64,000 nt of DNA from Ornithinibacillus bavariensis (GCF_050433565.1 NZ_JBNPWZ010000002.1:310001-374000), one strand, 5' to 3'. Numbered from the stretch's first letter, positions 34,690-44,735 are shown. Made by a program: numbers and translations. Notes: a model not told the origin generated them from the letters alone.

Positions 34690-35346
34690 ATGAATTTGTT
34701 TAGTATTATAACAGATTGGCAGAATGCTGCTAGAAATGATGAACTCGATCAGTACATAATGGAATTACTAAAGAATTATGAAAGCTTAGGGCCATTACCC
34801 GGAATATTGTTACCATTTATAGAAGCTTTTCTTCCCTTTTTACCGTTAGTTGTATTTGTAATGGCAAATGCTGCAGCTTATGGTTTACTGGAAGGTTTTT
34901 TGTTTTCATGGGCAGGTTCTAGTGCAGGTGCTATAATTGTATTCTTGATTGTTAGAAATTTAGGGGACAAAAAAATCTTTGTGAAGATCCGCAAGAATAA
35001 ACAAGTAAATAGAGTAACAGGCTGGCTAGAAAGACACGGATTTGGACCATTGTTTTTGCTCTTGTGCTTTCCGTTTTCGCCATCCTCTGTTATTAATGTT
35101 GTAGCAGGCTTATCGAAAATAAATATGTATCAGTTTATTTTAGCGGTATTGCTTGGTAAATCTGTTATGATATTTTCAATTTCTTATATAGGATCTAGTA
35201 TTGTATCATTTGCTCAAAATCCAACGAAAACAATTGTAGTAGGAATATGTATTGCGCTTTTCTGGTTAGTAGGTAAATTCATAGAAAAAAAGTTACATTC
35301 TAAATCAATGCAAAAAGAAGAAACTACTGACGCTGAGAAAGAATAA
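34690..35346 (+). CDS. VTT-domain (TVP38/TMEM64, DedA-like) membrane protein, YhjE-like
   Basis: The 218-residue protein has four to five hydrophobic segments and the VTT-family pattern: LPFIEAFLPFLPLVVFVMANAAAYG, GSSAGAIIVFLIVR, RHGFGPLFLLLCFPFSPSSVINVVAG. Members act in membrane lipid or polyprenyl-phosphate handling. It lies upstream of addB as yhjE does in the B. subtilis order. The start has GAGGAG, and a hairpin follows. Confidence 0.85.
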   Translation: MNLFSIITDWQNAARNDELDQYIMELLKNYESLGPLPGILLPFIEAFLPFLPLVVFVMANAAAYGLLEGFLFSWAGSSAGAIIVFLIVRNLGDKKIFVKIRKNKQVNRVTGWLERHGFGPLFLLLCFPFSPSSVINVVAGLSKINMYQFILAVLLGKSVMIFSISYIGSSIVSFAQNPTKTIVVGICIALFWLVGKFIEKKLHSKSMQKEETTDAEKE

Positions 35347-35356
35347 ATTTAAAATC

Positions 35357-35399
35357 AAAAACTTCTGTCTTGAACATGTAATTAGTCAGGAGTTTTTTT
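35357..35399 (+). terminator. Terminator before addB
   Basis: AAAACTTCTG pairs with CAGGAGTTTT (one G-U pair), with a T7 run. Confidence 0.7.
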
Positions 35400-35421
35400 C
35401 ATTAGTGAGGAGGGCGTTTAG

Positions 35422-38400
35422 ATGGGGCTCCGATTTATTATAGGTAGGTCAGGAACTGAAAAAAGTAACTATGCATACAAAGAAATAAAAGAAAAATCAA
35501 TAGGTAACCCCCAGGGTCCGCCGATTTTTTATATTGTTCCAGATCAAATGACCTTTGAACAGGAGTATGCCTTGTTCCGAGACCGAGGATTTCAAGGGAG
35601 TATTCGAACACAAGTAACAAGTTTTTCTCGTTTAGCTTGGATAATTTTACAGGAAACGGGAGGTGCTACAAGGAAATTTATTAGCTCTGTAGGAATACAG
35701 ATGATGCTCCGAAAAATTATTGAGGAAAAAGAAGGGGATTGGCAGGTTTTCCAAAAAGCAGTTGAGAAACAGGGCTTTTTGAATCAGCTTGAGAAAATCA
35801 TCACGGAATTCAAGCGATATGACATATCTCCAGAGGCTTTACTTGCACAAAGACATTGGATAAATCAATATGCTCATAAGGAGCCAGGGGAGGTTTCTCT
35901 AGTACAAAAACTAGATGACCTCCATTTTATCTATGAAAAATTAGGACAAGCATTATCCGGTCAATATGTTGATAGTGAGGATCAATTGAGTCTTTTAGCG
36001 GAGAAGATAGAAGAGGCAAAATCTCTAGAAGGTGCGGAAATCTATTTTGACGGATTCCACCGGTTTACACCAAAAGAATTAGTAGTAGTAGAAACACTAC
36101 TAAAAAAATGTAAGCATGTGACAGTATCATTAACAGTAGACCATGTGGATAGTCCAATTATTTCTGATTTAGATTTATTTCATCAGACAAAGGAAACCTA
36201 TCAAACCTTAAAGCAAATTGCTGAATTGAATGACATTAAAATAGAGGATCACGTAGTTCTATACCCTGAGGATAGTGGATTTCAGAATAGACCGTATTTC
36301 ATTCATTTGGAGCGTTATTTTGATGTACGTCCGGCGAGAGCTTTTCATGGTGATGCTCCTATACTCCTTGCAGAAGCAGTACATCCACGTGCGGAAATTG
36401 AAGGGGTTGCACAGGAGATATTGCGATTAGTTCGTGAAGAAAATTACCGCTATCGGGATATAGCAGTATTGATCCGTCAAACAGAAACATATCAGGATAT
36501 TATTTCAACTATTTTTGAGGATTACCATATCCCTGTATTCATTGATGAAAAACGGACGATGTTAAACCATTCCTTGATAGAGTTTATACGTTCTGTATTA
36601 GAAGTAGTGGAGGCCAACTGGCGGTATGATGCAGTTTTTCGTATGCTGAAGACGGGATTTATTCCAGCTACTGATAAAGAATATCCTTTAACCAGTGATG
36701 CAATTGATGAGCTAGAAAACTATTGCTTAGAATATGGAATTCGGACAAGAAAGCAGTGGCTAAGTAAGGATGATTGGATTTTCCAGCGATTCCGTGGCTT
36801 TGAACAAGCAACACAGACAGATATTGAAAAGGAAATGCAAATACGAATCAATCGCTATCGTAAGCAGGTGATACAAGCTCTAGGTAGCTTTGACGAAGCT
36901 ATTAGAGCCGCAGAAACTATACAGGAAATTTGTTTAGTCCTGTTTACCTTATTAGAGAACATAGGGGTATCAGCAAAACTTGAGGAAATGAGAACCTACT
37001 TTGATGAGAGTGGTCAACTAGAAAAGGGACGTGAACAGGAGCAGGTCTGGAATGCCATCATTGATCTATTGGATGAAATGGTGGAGTTGTCAGGAAGTGA
37101 AGGGATGTCCTTATCGACCTTCCGTGTTACGCTAGATGCAGGGCTAGAAACGTTAAAGTTTTCCCACGTACCTCCAAGCATCGACCATGTAATTGTTGGA
37201 ACCATTGACCGTTCGCGAATTAGTGGAATCAAATGCTCATTCTTAGTAGGTGTTAATGAAGGGGTATGGCCATTAAAGCCCCCATCAGATGGAATGATTA
37301 ACGAGGTGGAGCGTGAATTATTAGCATCGAGCGGAATGAAGCTTGCGGATACAAGTAAAAGACAGCTTTTAGATGACTGGTTCTACATGTATTTAGCCTT
37401 TACATCTGCTTCTGATTATTTGTGGGTTAGTTATCCGCTAAGTGATGAGGAAGGAAAAGCGAAAATGCCATCTCAGCTAATCAAACGGATGGAGGATATG
37501 TTTCCATCCTGTAAAGAGCATCTTCTATTGCAGGATCCGGATGAGTTATTTGAAGCAGACCGTTTTATTACTACGCCTATTAAAACAAGATCTGCGCTCA
37601 CAACTCAGCTAGCTAGAAGTAGAAAAGGATACCCTGTAAAGCCTGTATGGTGGCATGTCTTAAATTGGTACATGGAGAATCATAGTAAGTATGATACAAC
37701 GTACACCATATTACAGAGTTTATATTATGAAAATACACCAACAAACATGGATACAGCAACAGTTGAACAACTATATCCGAGAGAACTAACGGCAAGTGTT
37801 TCTCGATTAGAAACTTATTACAGCTGTTCGTATCAGCATTTTGCAAAATATAGTTTAGGGTTAAATGAACGAAGAACATATAAATTAGATGCACCAGATA
37901 TTGGGAACCTTTTTCATGAGGCATTGAAAATGATTACCGAATGGATACAAGAAGAGGGACGAGATTTTGCCATTTTATCTAAAAAGGATACCGATGCTTA
38001 TGCAGAACGTGCCGTTACGACTCTTGCTCCAATATTACAGCATCAAATTTTGCATAGTACCAATAGGTATCAATATATTCAATACAAGTTACAGCAGGTA
38101 ATTGCACGAGCAGCCTATGTCCTCAGTGAACAGGCAAGATTAAGTCATTTTTCACCTGTTGGTTTAGAGCTTGGCTTTGGTTCTAAGCAAGATCGATTAA
38201 AGCCTGTAACATTGACATTACCAAACGGATATGAAATTAGGCTTCGCGGTCGGATTGACAGGGTAGATAAAGCAATCAATCAAGAGGATTTATATTTGCG
38301 AATCATCGATTATAAATCTAGTGCAAGAGGACTAGACATGGTAGATGTATACTATGGAATTGCTTTACAGATGCTTACTTATCTAGATGTTGTCTTATCC

Positions 38401-38925
38401 CAATCGGAGAGCTGGTTAGGAAAAAAAGCGACACCAGCTGGTGTACTTTATTTTCATGTACACAATCCGATGATCACAGGTGATTCCCGATTGTCTGATG
38501 AAAAATTAGAGGAAGAAATATTTAAGAGTTACAAAATGAAAGGCTTATTGATTAATAACGAAGAAGTTATTCAGATGATGGATACATCTCTGAATACTGG
38601 ATTTAGTCAAATTATCCCAGCTGGTTTGAAAAAGGACGGAGCATTCCGATCTGACTCTAAAATCGCAAGTAATGAGACATTTCAAGACTTACGGAATCAT
38701 ATTCATGATCTCATGTTACATGCTGGGATTGATATTACGAGTGGAGCTGTTCACTTAAATCCGTATCAAAGAAAGCAAAAGGTAGCTTGTACATTCTGCC
38801 CGTTTCTATCTGTATGTCAGTTTGACACCTCCCTTGAAACCAATCATTTTAGAAGATTGTCCGAAATGAAAGAGGATGAGGTATTAGAGAAACTAAGAGA
38901 AAAGGAGGGGGATATCAATGGTTAA
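35422..38925 (+). CDS. addB: AddB, ATP-dependent helicase/nuclease subunit B
   Basis: The 1167-residue protein has a UvrD-like N-terminal half and a C-terminal RecB-type nuclease domain. LELGFG, LRGRIDRVDKA and RIIDYKSSARGLDM give the nuclease motif. Four cysteines (in SCSYQHF and CTFCPFLSVCQFD) bind a 4Fe-4S cluster. It pairs with AddA to resect double-strand breaks until Chi. The N-terminal Walker A reads GRSGTEKS (8-15), with Glu 13 in place of the conserved Gly; the B. subtilis motif is GRSGSGKT. GAGGAGGG precedes the ATG. It overlaps addA by 8 bases. Confidence 0.96.
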   Translation: MGLRFIIGRSGTEKSNYAYKEIKEKSIGNPQGPPIFYIVPDQMTFEQEYALFRDRGFQGSIRTQVTSFSRLAWIILQETGGATRKFISSVGIQMMLRKIIEEKEGDWQVFQKAVEKQGFLNQLEKIITEFKRYDISPEALLAQRHWINQYAHKEPGEVSLVQKLDDLHFIYEKLGQALSGQYVDSEDQLSLLAEKIEEAKSLEGAEIYFDGFHRFTPKELVVVETLLKKCKHVTVSLTVDHVDSPIISDLDLFHQTKETYQTLKQIAELNDIKIEDHVVLYPEDSGFQNRPYFIHLERYFDVRPARAFHGDAPILLAEAVHPRAEIEGVAQEILRLVREENYRYRDIAVLIRQTETYQDIISTIFEDYHIPVFIDEKRTMLNHSLIEFIRSVLEVVEANWRYDAVFRMLKTGFIPATDKEYPLTSDAIDELENYCLEYGIRTRKQWLSKDDWIFQRFRGFEQATQTDIEKEMQIRINRYRKQVIQALGSFDEAIRAAETIQEICLVLFTLLENIGVSAKLEEMRTYFDESGQLEKGREQEQVWNAIIDLLDEMVELSGSEGMSLSTFRVTLDAGLETLKFSHVPPSIDHVIVGTIDRSRISGIKCSFLVGVNEGVWPLKPPSDGMINEVERELLASSGMKLADTSKRQLLDDWFYMYLAFTSASDYLWVSYPLSDEEGKAKMPSQLIKRMEDMFPSCKEHLLLQDPDELFEADRFITTPIKTRSALTTQLARSRKGYPVKPVWWHVLNWYMENHSKYDTTYTILQSLYYENTPTNMDTATVEQLYPRELTASVSRLETYYSCSYQHFAKYSLGLNERRTYKLDAPDIGNLFHEALKMITEWIQEEGRDFAILSKKDTDAYAERAVTTLAPILQHQILHSTNRYQYIQYKLQQVIARAAYVLSEQARLSHFSPVGLELGFGSKQDRLKPVTLTLPNGYEIRLRGRIDRVDKAINQEDLYLRIIDYKSSARGLDMVDVYYGIALQMLTYLDVVLSQSESWLGKKATPAGVLYFHVHNPMITGDSRLSDEKLEEEIFKSYKMKGLLINNEEVIQMMDTSLNTGFSQIIPAGLKKDGAFRSDSKIASNETFQDLRNHIHDLMLHAGIDITSGAVHLNPYQRKQKVACTFCPFLSVCQFDTSLETNHFRRLSEMKEDEVLEKLREKEGDING

Positions 38926-41900
38926 ATGGACAAAAGAACAAGAAGCAGCTATTTATACGGAAGGCAGTGATGTATTAGTTGCAGCAGCGGCAGGTTCAGG
39001 TAAAACGGCAGTACTTGTAGAACGAATTATTCAAAAGCTATTAAAAAAAGAAAAACCAGTTGATATTGATTCCCTTCTCGTTGTAACGTTTACAAATGCT
39101 GCTGCACAGGAAATGCGAAATCGTGTTGGACTTGCCCTAGAAAAAGCATTAGAACAAGATCCAACATCAGTTCATTTAAAAAAGCAATTATCCCTTTTAC
39201 AGCGTGCATCGATATCAACACTACATTCCTTTTGCTTAGATATCGTGAAACAATATGCATACTTACTCGACATTGATCCAAGTTTTCGCATTGCAAATGA
39301 TATGGAAGCAGATCTTATGCAGCAAGATGTTCTCGATGATTTATTTGAGGACTGGTATGGTAAAGAAGGGGATGGCCAGGAGAAATTTTTTCAAGTGGTT
39401 GATCGTTTTTCTGGAGATCGAAACGATGTGGATGTAGAAAAGCTAGTTCTATCCCTTTATAATTTTGCAATTCAAAGCCCATGGCCAAATGCATGGCTCG
39501 ATGAATTAGCTGCAGTTTATCAGATTCCTGAAAATTGGTCAGAGGATCAGTTACCCTGGTTACAAATTATTAAACGGGAACTAAAGGATACGTTTAGCGG
39601 TATAGAACAAGAAATGACTCATGCGCTTAAATTAACGAAGGAAAATGACGGCCCATATCAATATACGGAAACGATATTAGCTGATATGGAAATGCTTAAG
39701 CAAGCAACTTCTTTATTAGATAAATGGGAAGAGCTTCAAGTATTTATGACAACTAATGATTTTTCTCGACTCTCTACGAAAAAACAAGATTGCAATGAAG
39801 ATAAAAAAAGTAAAGTGAAAAAGCTGCGTGACAGCTACAAGGCTCGCTGGAACAAGGTGAAAAGTAACTGGTTTAATCGTAATCTTGTATCACATATAGA
39901 GGACATGAGGGAATTAGCTCCAGTGGTTAAATCACTTACAGAAATTGTGAAGGATTTCATGGAACGATTTACTTTGGCGAAGCGTGAGAAAGCTGTTGTA
40001 GACTTTTCAGATTTAGAGCATTTATGTTTGCAACTATTAATCGAAGGAGAGCCATCTACGATAGATGCGCCAAAGCCATCGAATGTAGCAAAAAATTTGC
40101 AGAAACAATTTAGTGAACTATTAATAGATGAGTATCAGGATACAAACTTAGTACAAGAAACTATTTTAACTTTGATAAGTGATCAGGTAGGATCTGGAAA
40201 CATGTTTATGGTAGGCGATGTAAAACAGAGCATCTACCGCTTTAGACATGCAGAGCCATCTCTTTTTATCGAGAAGTATAAACGTTTTGCTATGGAAGGT
40301 AGCTCAAGGACTCGAATTGATTTGGCTAGTAATTTTAGAAGCCGTGAACTTGTATTGATAGGTGCTAATTATATTTTTAGACAGATACTCGATGAGAATC
40401 TTGGAGAAATAAACTATGACCAGGATGCAGAGTTAATTTACGCTAATAAAATGTATGACAATTTGCCATTGGCAGAACCAAATCCAGAGCTTATTATAAT
40501 TGACAGAGAGATGCCTGAAGAAATTATGCAGGAAGATGAGGATGCAGAGGAAAATTATCAGGATCTAGAGTATGCTCAGCTTGAGGCGAGGGTATATGCG
40601 AAGAAGATAAAGCAATGGATTGGAACGCAAGGTAAAGCACCTCTTCAGGTTGTAGATAAAGCAACGGAAAAGCTCCGGGATGTACAATATCGAGATATTG
40701 TTATTCTCTTACGTTCCATGACATGGGCACCTACAATTGTCGATGAGCTAAAAAAACAAGGAATTCCTGTTTATGCAGAGCTTTCAACTGGATATTTTGA
40801 AGCAATCGAAGTGAAGATTATGATGAATCTTTTAAAGGTTATTGATAATCCTAGACAGGATATTCCACTTGCTTCTGTTCTGAAATCACCAATTGTTGGG
40901 CTAAACGAAAATGAACTAGCTAAGGTACGACTAGCAGACAGACGCAATTCGTATTACGCGGCTGTAGAGAAGTATCTTCAAGAGAACGAGGATCCAATAT
41001 CGATAAAATTAGTTCGTTTTACAGAACTGCTCGATCAATTCCGACTTGCTTCAAGACAAGGAGCATTGTCGGAATTGATTTGGCAAATTTATCGTGAGAC
41101 AGGATATTATGACTTTGTTGGGGGAATGCCTGGTGGTAGACAACGGCAGGCAAATCTAAGAGCATTATATGACCGTGCAAGAGGCTATGAGAATACTTCC
41201 TTCAGAGGATTATTTCGCTTCCTTCGTTTTATAGAGAGAATGGAGGAAAAGGGAGATGATCTTGGAGCAGCAAGGGCATTAAGTGAACAGGAAGATGTCG
41301 TTCGGATTATGACGATTCATAAAAGTAAGGGACTAGAATTCCCGGTTGTTATTGTTGGGGCAATGGATAAGCAATTTAATATGCAAGACTTAAGACAAAA
41401 TTATTTGTTGCACAAAGACCTAGGATTTGCTTCAAAATACATTGATCCCGCGAAAAGAATAACATACCCAACCTTGTTCTACCATGCGTTAAAAGAAGAA
41501 AAAAGGCGAGAGCTACTTGCCGAAGAAATGCGTGTACTCTATGTAGCATTAACAAGGGCAAGAGAAAAGCTTGTTATGGTTGGAAATGTTGCCTCCTTTA
41601 CAAAGAAACAGGAAAAATGGGAGTCCATTATGGAGCATTCAGAGTGGATACTTCCAGCTCATTTTCGTATCCGTTCAACCTCTTATCTAGATTGGGTTGG
41701 CCCTGCACTCATGCGACATCACCAAACAGAGGTTTTACGTACAGAGGAAGTGTTGGATGCTGTATTAGAAGAAATTCGTGTTGATCCATCTGAATGGGAA
41801 ATTACAATTCTTCATGGAAGTGAACTAACGAATTATGAAGAGGAATTAGTGGAGGAAGACGTAAAGTTAAAAGAAAGAATTAACATGTGGCAACCGGTAG

Positions 41901-42646
41901 AATTAGATAGTTCAACCATGGATCACTTTGTTAATGAACGATTGTCTTACCAATACCCTTATACAGAAGCAGCACAGTCAAGAGCAAAGCAAAGTGTCAC
42001 AGAGATTAAGCGCCAGCGACAAATAAAGGATGAGTATAGTGCAACTCAAATACTACAACCATTTCAGACACCTATAGTAAGAAAACCATTATTTTTGCAA
42101 AAGGAAAAGACACTTTCCGCCGCTGAAAAAGGTACAGCAATGCATACGGTAATGCAGCATCTTCCCTTTAAAAGAAAGATGTCTAAAGAGGAAGTTTTTG
42201 AATTTGTAGAAAAGCTAGTAGAACGGGAGATTCTGAGAAGACCAGAAGCGGACGGAATTGATGTGAAGGCAATAGTGGAATTTTTTGATACAGAAATTGC
42301 TGAACATATGCTTACCGTTGAAACACTATATCGTGAAGTTCCATTTAGTATTACACTTCCTGCCAGTGAGGTCTATGCTAATTGGCAAAGCGAGACCGAT
42401 GAGCAGGTGCTAGTACAGGGAGTATTTGATGTGTTAATACCATCTAATAATGGTTGGATAATCTTAGATTATAAGACAGACTTTATTGAACAAGAGGTCA
42501 CTGATGCAGTTATACAAAAATTGGTGAACCGATATAAGGTCCAGCTAGATCTATACCGGCATGCACTTGAAACCATATGGAAAGCCCCAGTAAAGGAAAC
42601 GTATCTATACTTCTTTAGCAAACAATTATTAGTAAAAGTATCATAA
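38918..42646 (+). CDS. addA: AddA, ATP-dependent helicase/nuclease subunit A
   Basis: The 1242-residue UvrD/RecB-type helicase has Walker A AAAGSGKT (23-30), Walker B LLIDEYQDTN, motif III VGDVKQSIYRFR, motif IV-VI segments (IMTIHKSKGLEFPVV, LYVALTRAREK), and a C-terminal nuclease with VQGVFDVLIP and WIILDYKTD. With AddB it forms the bacilli equivalent of RecBCD. It is translated from AAAGGAGGGGG inside addB. Confidence 0.97.
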   Translation: MVKWTKEQEAAIYTEGSDVLVAAAAGSGKTAVLVERIIQKLLKKEKPVDIDSLLVVTFTNAAAQEMRNRVGLALEKALEQDPTSVHLKKQLSLLQRASISTLHSFCLDIVKQYAYLLDIDPSFRIANDMEADLMQQDVLDDLFEDWYGKEGDGQEKFFQVVDRFSGDRNDVDVEKLVLSLYNFAIQSPWPNAWLDELAAVYQIPENWSEDQLPWLQIIKRELKDTFSGIEQEMTHALKLTKENDGPYQYTETILADMEMLKQATSLLDKWEELQVFMTTNDFSRLSTKKQDCNEDKKSKVKKLRDSYKARWNKVKSNWFNRNLVSHIEDMRELAPVVKSLTEIVKDFMERFTLAKREKAVVDFSDLEHLCLQLLIEGEPSTIDAPKPSNVAKNLQKQFSELLIDEYQDTNLVQETILTLISDQVGSGNMFMVGDVKQSIYRFRHAEPSLFIEKYKRFAMEGSSRTRIDLASNFRSRELVLIGANYIFRQILDENLGEINYDQDAELIYANKMYDNLPLAEPNPELIIIDREMPEEIMQEDEDAEENYQDLEYAQLEARVYAKKIKQWIGTQGKAPLQVVDKATEKLRDVQYRDIVILLRSMTWAPTIVDELKKQGIPVYAELSTGYFEAIEVKIMMNLLKVIDNPRQDIPLASVLKSPIVGLNENELAKVRLADRRNSYYAAVEKYLQENEDPISIKLVRFTELLDQFRLASRQGALSELIWQIYRETGYYDFVGGMPGGRQRQANLRALYDRARGYENTSFRGLFRFLRFIERMEEKGDDLGAARALSEQEDVVRIMTIHKSKGLEFPVVIVGAMDKQFNMQDLRQNYLLHKDLGFASKYIDPAKRITYPTLFYHALKEEKRRELLAEEMRVLYVALTRAREKLVMVGNVASFTKKQEKWESIMEHSEWILPAHFRIRSTSYLDWVGPALMRHHQTEVLRTEEVLDAVLEEIRVDPSEWEITILHGSELTNYEEELVEEDVKLKERINMWQPVELDSSTMDHFVNERLSYQYPYTEAAQSRAKQSVTEIKRQRQIKDEYSATQILQPFQTPIVRKPLFLQKEKTLSAAEKGTAMHTVMQHLPFKRKMSKEEVFEFVEKLVEREILRRPEADGIDVKAIVEFFDTEIAEHMLTVETLYREVPFSITLPASEVYANWQSETDEQVLVQGVFDVLIPSNNGWIILDYKTDFIEQEVTDAVIQKLVNRYKVQLDLYRHALETIWKAPVKETYLYFFSKQLLVKVS

Positions 42647-42651
42647 AAGAA

Positions 42652-42699
42652 AAATCCGTCTCTTCAAAAGATCCTTTCCTTTTAGAGACGGATTTCTTA
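42652..42699. terminator. Terminator between addA and gerPF
   Basis: AAATCCGTCTCT pairs with AGAGACGGATTT around a 20-base loop. It serves the two convergent genes. Confidence 0.85.
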
Positions 42700-42915
42700 T
42701 GCATTGGCTGTTTGATTTTGATCATTGACATCTGGGTCAATAGGATTTGTTAGGTTTGCCCCTGTATTCGTATTAATGAAGTCCCCAGTGTTCAAAGATC
42801 CTGAGCCAGCAGATGTTTTAGACGAGCTCTTTGGAGAAAGATAAAAAGCATCCCCAAAATTTACAACACCGCCACCTACATTATTAATTTTGATTGGCCC
42901 GACAATTGATGGCAT
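42697..42915 (-). CDS. gerPF: GerPF, spore germination protein
   Basis: The 72-residue protein starts MPSIVGPIKINNVGGGVVNFGDAFYL, the signature also seen in GerPA. GerP proteins sit in the spore coat and help germinants pass to the inner layers. I chose ATG 42915, six bases after AGGTG; a GTG nine bases upstream extends the frame without reason. It is the last gene of the gerP operon, 69 bases after gerPE. Confidence 0.93.
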   Translation of the reverse strand: MPSIVGPIKINNVGGGVVNFGDAFYLSPKSSSKTSAGSGSLNTGDFINTNTGANLTNPIDPDVNDQNQTANA

Positions 42916-42984
42916 GTAATACACCTACTAAAAAAATAAGAATTTACTTTAAAATATGATAAAGGATGAAAATGCGTGTATACT

Positions 42985-43380
42985 CTAGTCCATATTTTCC
43001 TCTTCTTGTTTAATTATTCGAATATGTTTTATTCTCGATTCCGCATTAATATAATCAATTCCACCAAATTGGACTCCAGCTGCTTGAGTTACCGCTTGGA
43101 TCGATACACAATTTACAGAAATGATACCGTCATGATGGTTGTTTTTTGAGACTACTGGTATCGGGTTCTCTATCCACTTTGCTGGTAGCTGAAAAATGGG
43201 ATAATAATGATAATGGACATCATACATTGTATTCCATACATTTCCTTCACGTTGTACAGCGATAGCTTTTGACCTTGGGGAAAAATTAACGGTGTCTCCA
43301 ATATTAAATATTCCACTAAAGGTCATCGTATTTAAATCTACTTCTTTAATTTGAACTAGCCGGTGTAGAATAGGTATCAC
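42985..43380 (-). CDS. gerPE: GerPE, spore germination protein
   Basis: The 131-residue protein has the GerPE pattern RLVQIKEVDLNTMTFSGIFNIGD followed by AVQREGNVW. The start is GTG, four bases after the gerPD stop, without an independent ribosome-binding site, which suggests translational coupling. It matches the family in length (about 130). Confidence 0.88.
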   Translation of the reverse strand: MIPILHRLVQIKEVDLNTMTFSGIFNIGDTVNFSPRSKAIAVQREGNVWNTMYDVHYHYYPIFQLPAKWIENPIPVVSKNNHHDGIISVNCVSIQAVTQAAGVQFGGIDYINAESRIKHIRIIKQEEENMD

Positions 43381-43384
43381 CCCA

Positions 43385-43564
43385 TTATGTTTGAGGAGCT
43401 AGTGGAACTAAAGCCCCAACAATATACGATTCTGGGGGAGTATCAAAAAAAGAAGATAATTTCATTTCCTTATTATCTCCTATTAGGAAAACAGAGGATG
43501 AGGCAACTGCTTCAATACCGACATTTCCAACACATATTCCCCAGTTATGCACCTCAATATTCAT
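43385..43564 (-). CDS. gerPD: GerPD, spore germination protein
   Basis: Direct translation of the gap between gerPC and gerPE gives a 59-residue protein beginning MNIEVHNWGICVGNVGIEAV and containing SSSVFLIGDNKEMKLSSFFD, a clear GerPD. Its ATG follows the gerPC TAG with no gap, and it ends four bases before gerPE. AAAGGAG inside gerPC is the likely ribosome-binding site. Confidence 0.9.
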   Translation of the reverse strand: MNIEVHNWGICVGNVGIEAVASSSVFLIGDNKEMKLSSFFDTPPESYIVGALVPLAPQT

Positions 43565-44164
43565 CTAGTCCTCTCCTTTTTCAGTATTAGATTTTGCCAT
43601 GAATCGTTCTAGAGAAAGGTAAATCTCTTTTTTTATTTGATCAGCTATATAACTCTCGATTTGACTTGGATCTGTCAATTGTTGCTCTCTAGCCTCTTTA
43701 TCATAAAACTTTACCCTGTCAGGAATTTGACCTAACATATCATGGATCATATCTCCTTCCAGTCTTTTATCAACTGGTTTATTGTACTGTTTAGAAAGAC
43801 GTTGTATGATTGCTGGACCTTGTTCATTGACAAATCCGTAAAGATTAGGGATAAGGGATTGCTGATAAATTGCTGGTAGTGTTGGGTTATTCTGTACAGT
43901 TGGATTTGGTATATTTAAATCATCAATATTTGCAAGCTCCTGAGGAGATAATCCGATATGAAGTGTTCCTTCCAAACGTTCAATTTTTAGCTGATCAAAA
44001 TGGTATTCGATCCTGTCAATTGAAGTACCACTATTTGCTTGTATTTGTTTCTCCAATTCATTAATTCTCTCTTCAAGTAATTTAATTTGTTGATTCTGAT
44101 TTGCTGCAATTTGCTGCAGTTCGTAGACATAATTATAGTTGTTGTTCCATCCATACATATTCAT
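43565..44164 (-). CDS. gerPC: GerPC, spore germination protein
   Basis: The 199-residue protein has an N-terminal Asn/Tyr-rich start, a coiled coil (QNQQIKLLEERINELEKQIQ, about 19-38), and a GerPC-type middle (DRIEYHFDQLKIERLEGTLHIG). I chose ATG 44164, nine bases after AAGGGG; a longer frame to 44191 is unsupported. It is followed without a gap by gerPD. Confidence 0.9.
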   Translation of the reverse strand: MNMYGWNNNYNYVYELQQIAANQNQQIKLLEERINELEKQIQANSGTSIDRIEYHFDQLKIERLEGTLHIGLSPQELANIDDLNIPNPTVQNNPTLPAIYQQSLIPNLYGFVNEQGPAIIQRLSKQYNKPVDKRLEGDMIHDMLGQIPDRVKFYDKEAREQQLTDPSQIESYIADQIKKEIYLSLERFMAKSNTEKGED

Positions 44165-44260
44165 TTCTTTATTCCCCTTCACTAGTACCATTTAGCCCTT
44201 CTGTTATGTGGGCTAATGCCTAAGATTATCTTATGCAGTATGTTAATAGTTGTGCAATTT

Positions 44261-44461
44261 TTACCTTGCTAGGGGAACTATTGGAATTGCTTCTTCCTCT
44301 ATTTCTGCTGCTTCAGCAGGTTCCGTATATCCACCAGTGTTATAAAGCTCGGACCTTGCCTGAATTGCTCCACTACTACCAATTTGTAAAACAGATGAGT
44401 TAGCTATGGATCCAACCTTTATTAGATTGATATGGATGGATTGGTGAACCGTAATATTCAT
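44261..44461 (-). CDS. gerPB: GerPB, spore germination protein
   Basis: The 66-residue protein starts MNITVHQSIHINLIKVGSIA and contains SSVLQIGSSGAIQARSELYN, the GerPB signature. ATG 44461 is eight bases from GGAG. A second ATG (44464) and a GTG (44470) lie just upstream, but family length favours 44461. It follows gerPA by 15 bases and precedes gerPC by 96. Confidence 0.9.
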   Translation of the reverse strand: MNITVHQSIHINLIKVGSIANSSVLQIGSSGAIQARSELYNTGGYTEPAEAAEIEEEAIPIVPLAR

Positions 44462-44476
44462 CATATTCACTCCAAT

Positions 44477-44689
44477 TTATTTGGTCTCCTGGTCGATAAT
44501 ATCTTTATCGTATACATAATTATAAGAATTACTGATTTGAACACGTGTCCCATTACCAGTATTAAAAGATCCACCACCAGTATATGTCTTCGCTGAACTC
44601 ACTGGGTTTATAGAAAATACATCACCAATATTAAATACTGCAGATGATGAAACGTTGTTTACTTTTACAGCTCCTACATTCGCTGGCAT
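44477..44689 (-). CDS. gerPA: GerPA, spore germination protein
   Basis: The 70-residue protein starts MPANVGAVKVNNVSSSAVFN and continues IGDVFSINPVSSAKTYTGGG, the GerPA/GerPF repeat family. I chose ATG 44689, six bases after AGGAGG. It is the first gene of the gerP operon, behind a sigma-K-like promoter. Confidence 0.92.
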   Translation of the reverse strand: MPANVGAVKVNNVSSSAVFNIGDVFSINPVSSAKTYTGGGSFNTGNGTRVQISNSYNYVYDKDIIDQETK

Positions 44690-44707
44690 ATGAATCCTCC
44701 TCATAGT

Positions 44708-44735
44708 TAGTTTATGTTGGATTGGGGAATTGTTG
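44708..44735 (-). promoter_or_regulatory. Putative sigma-K promoter of gerPA-F
   Basis: On the minus strand, CATAAACTA (44716-44708) fits the sigma-K -10 (CATAnnnTA), and an AC-containing AACA lies 14 bases upstream as a -35. The gerP operon is expressed by sigma-K in B. subtilis. Confidence 0.55.
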
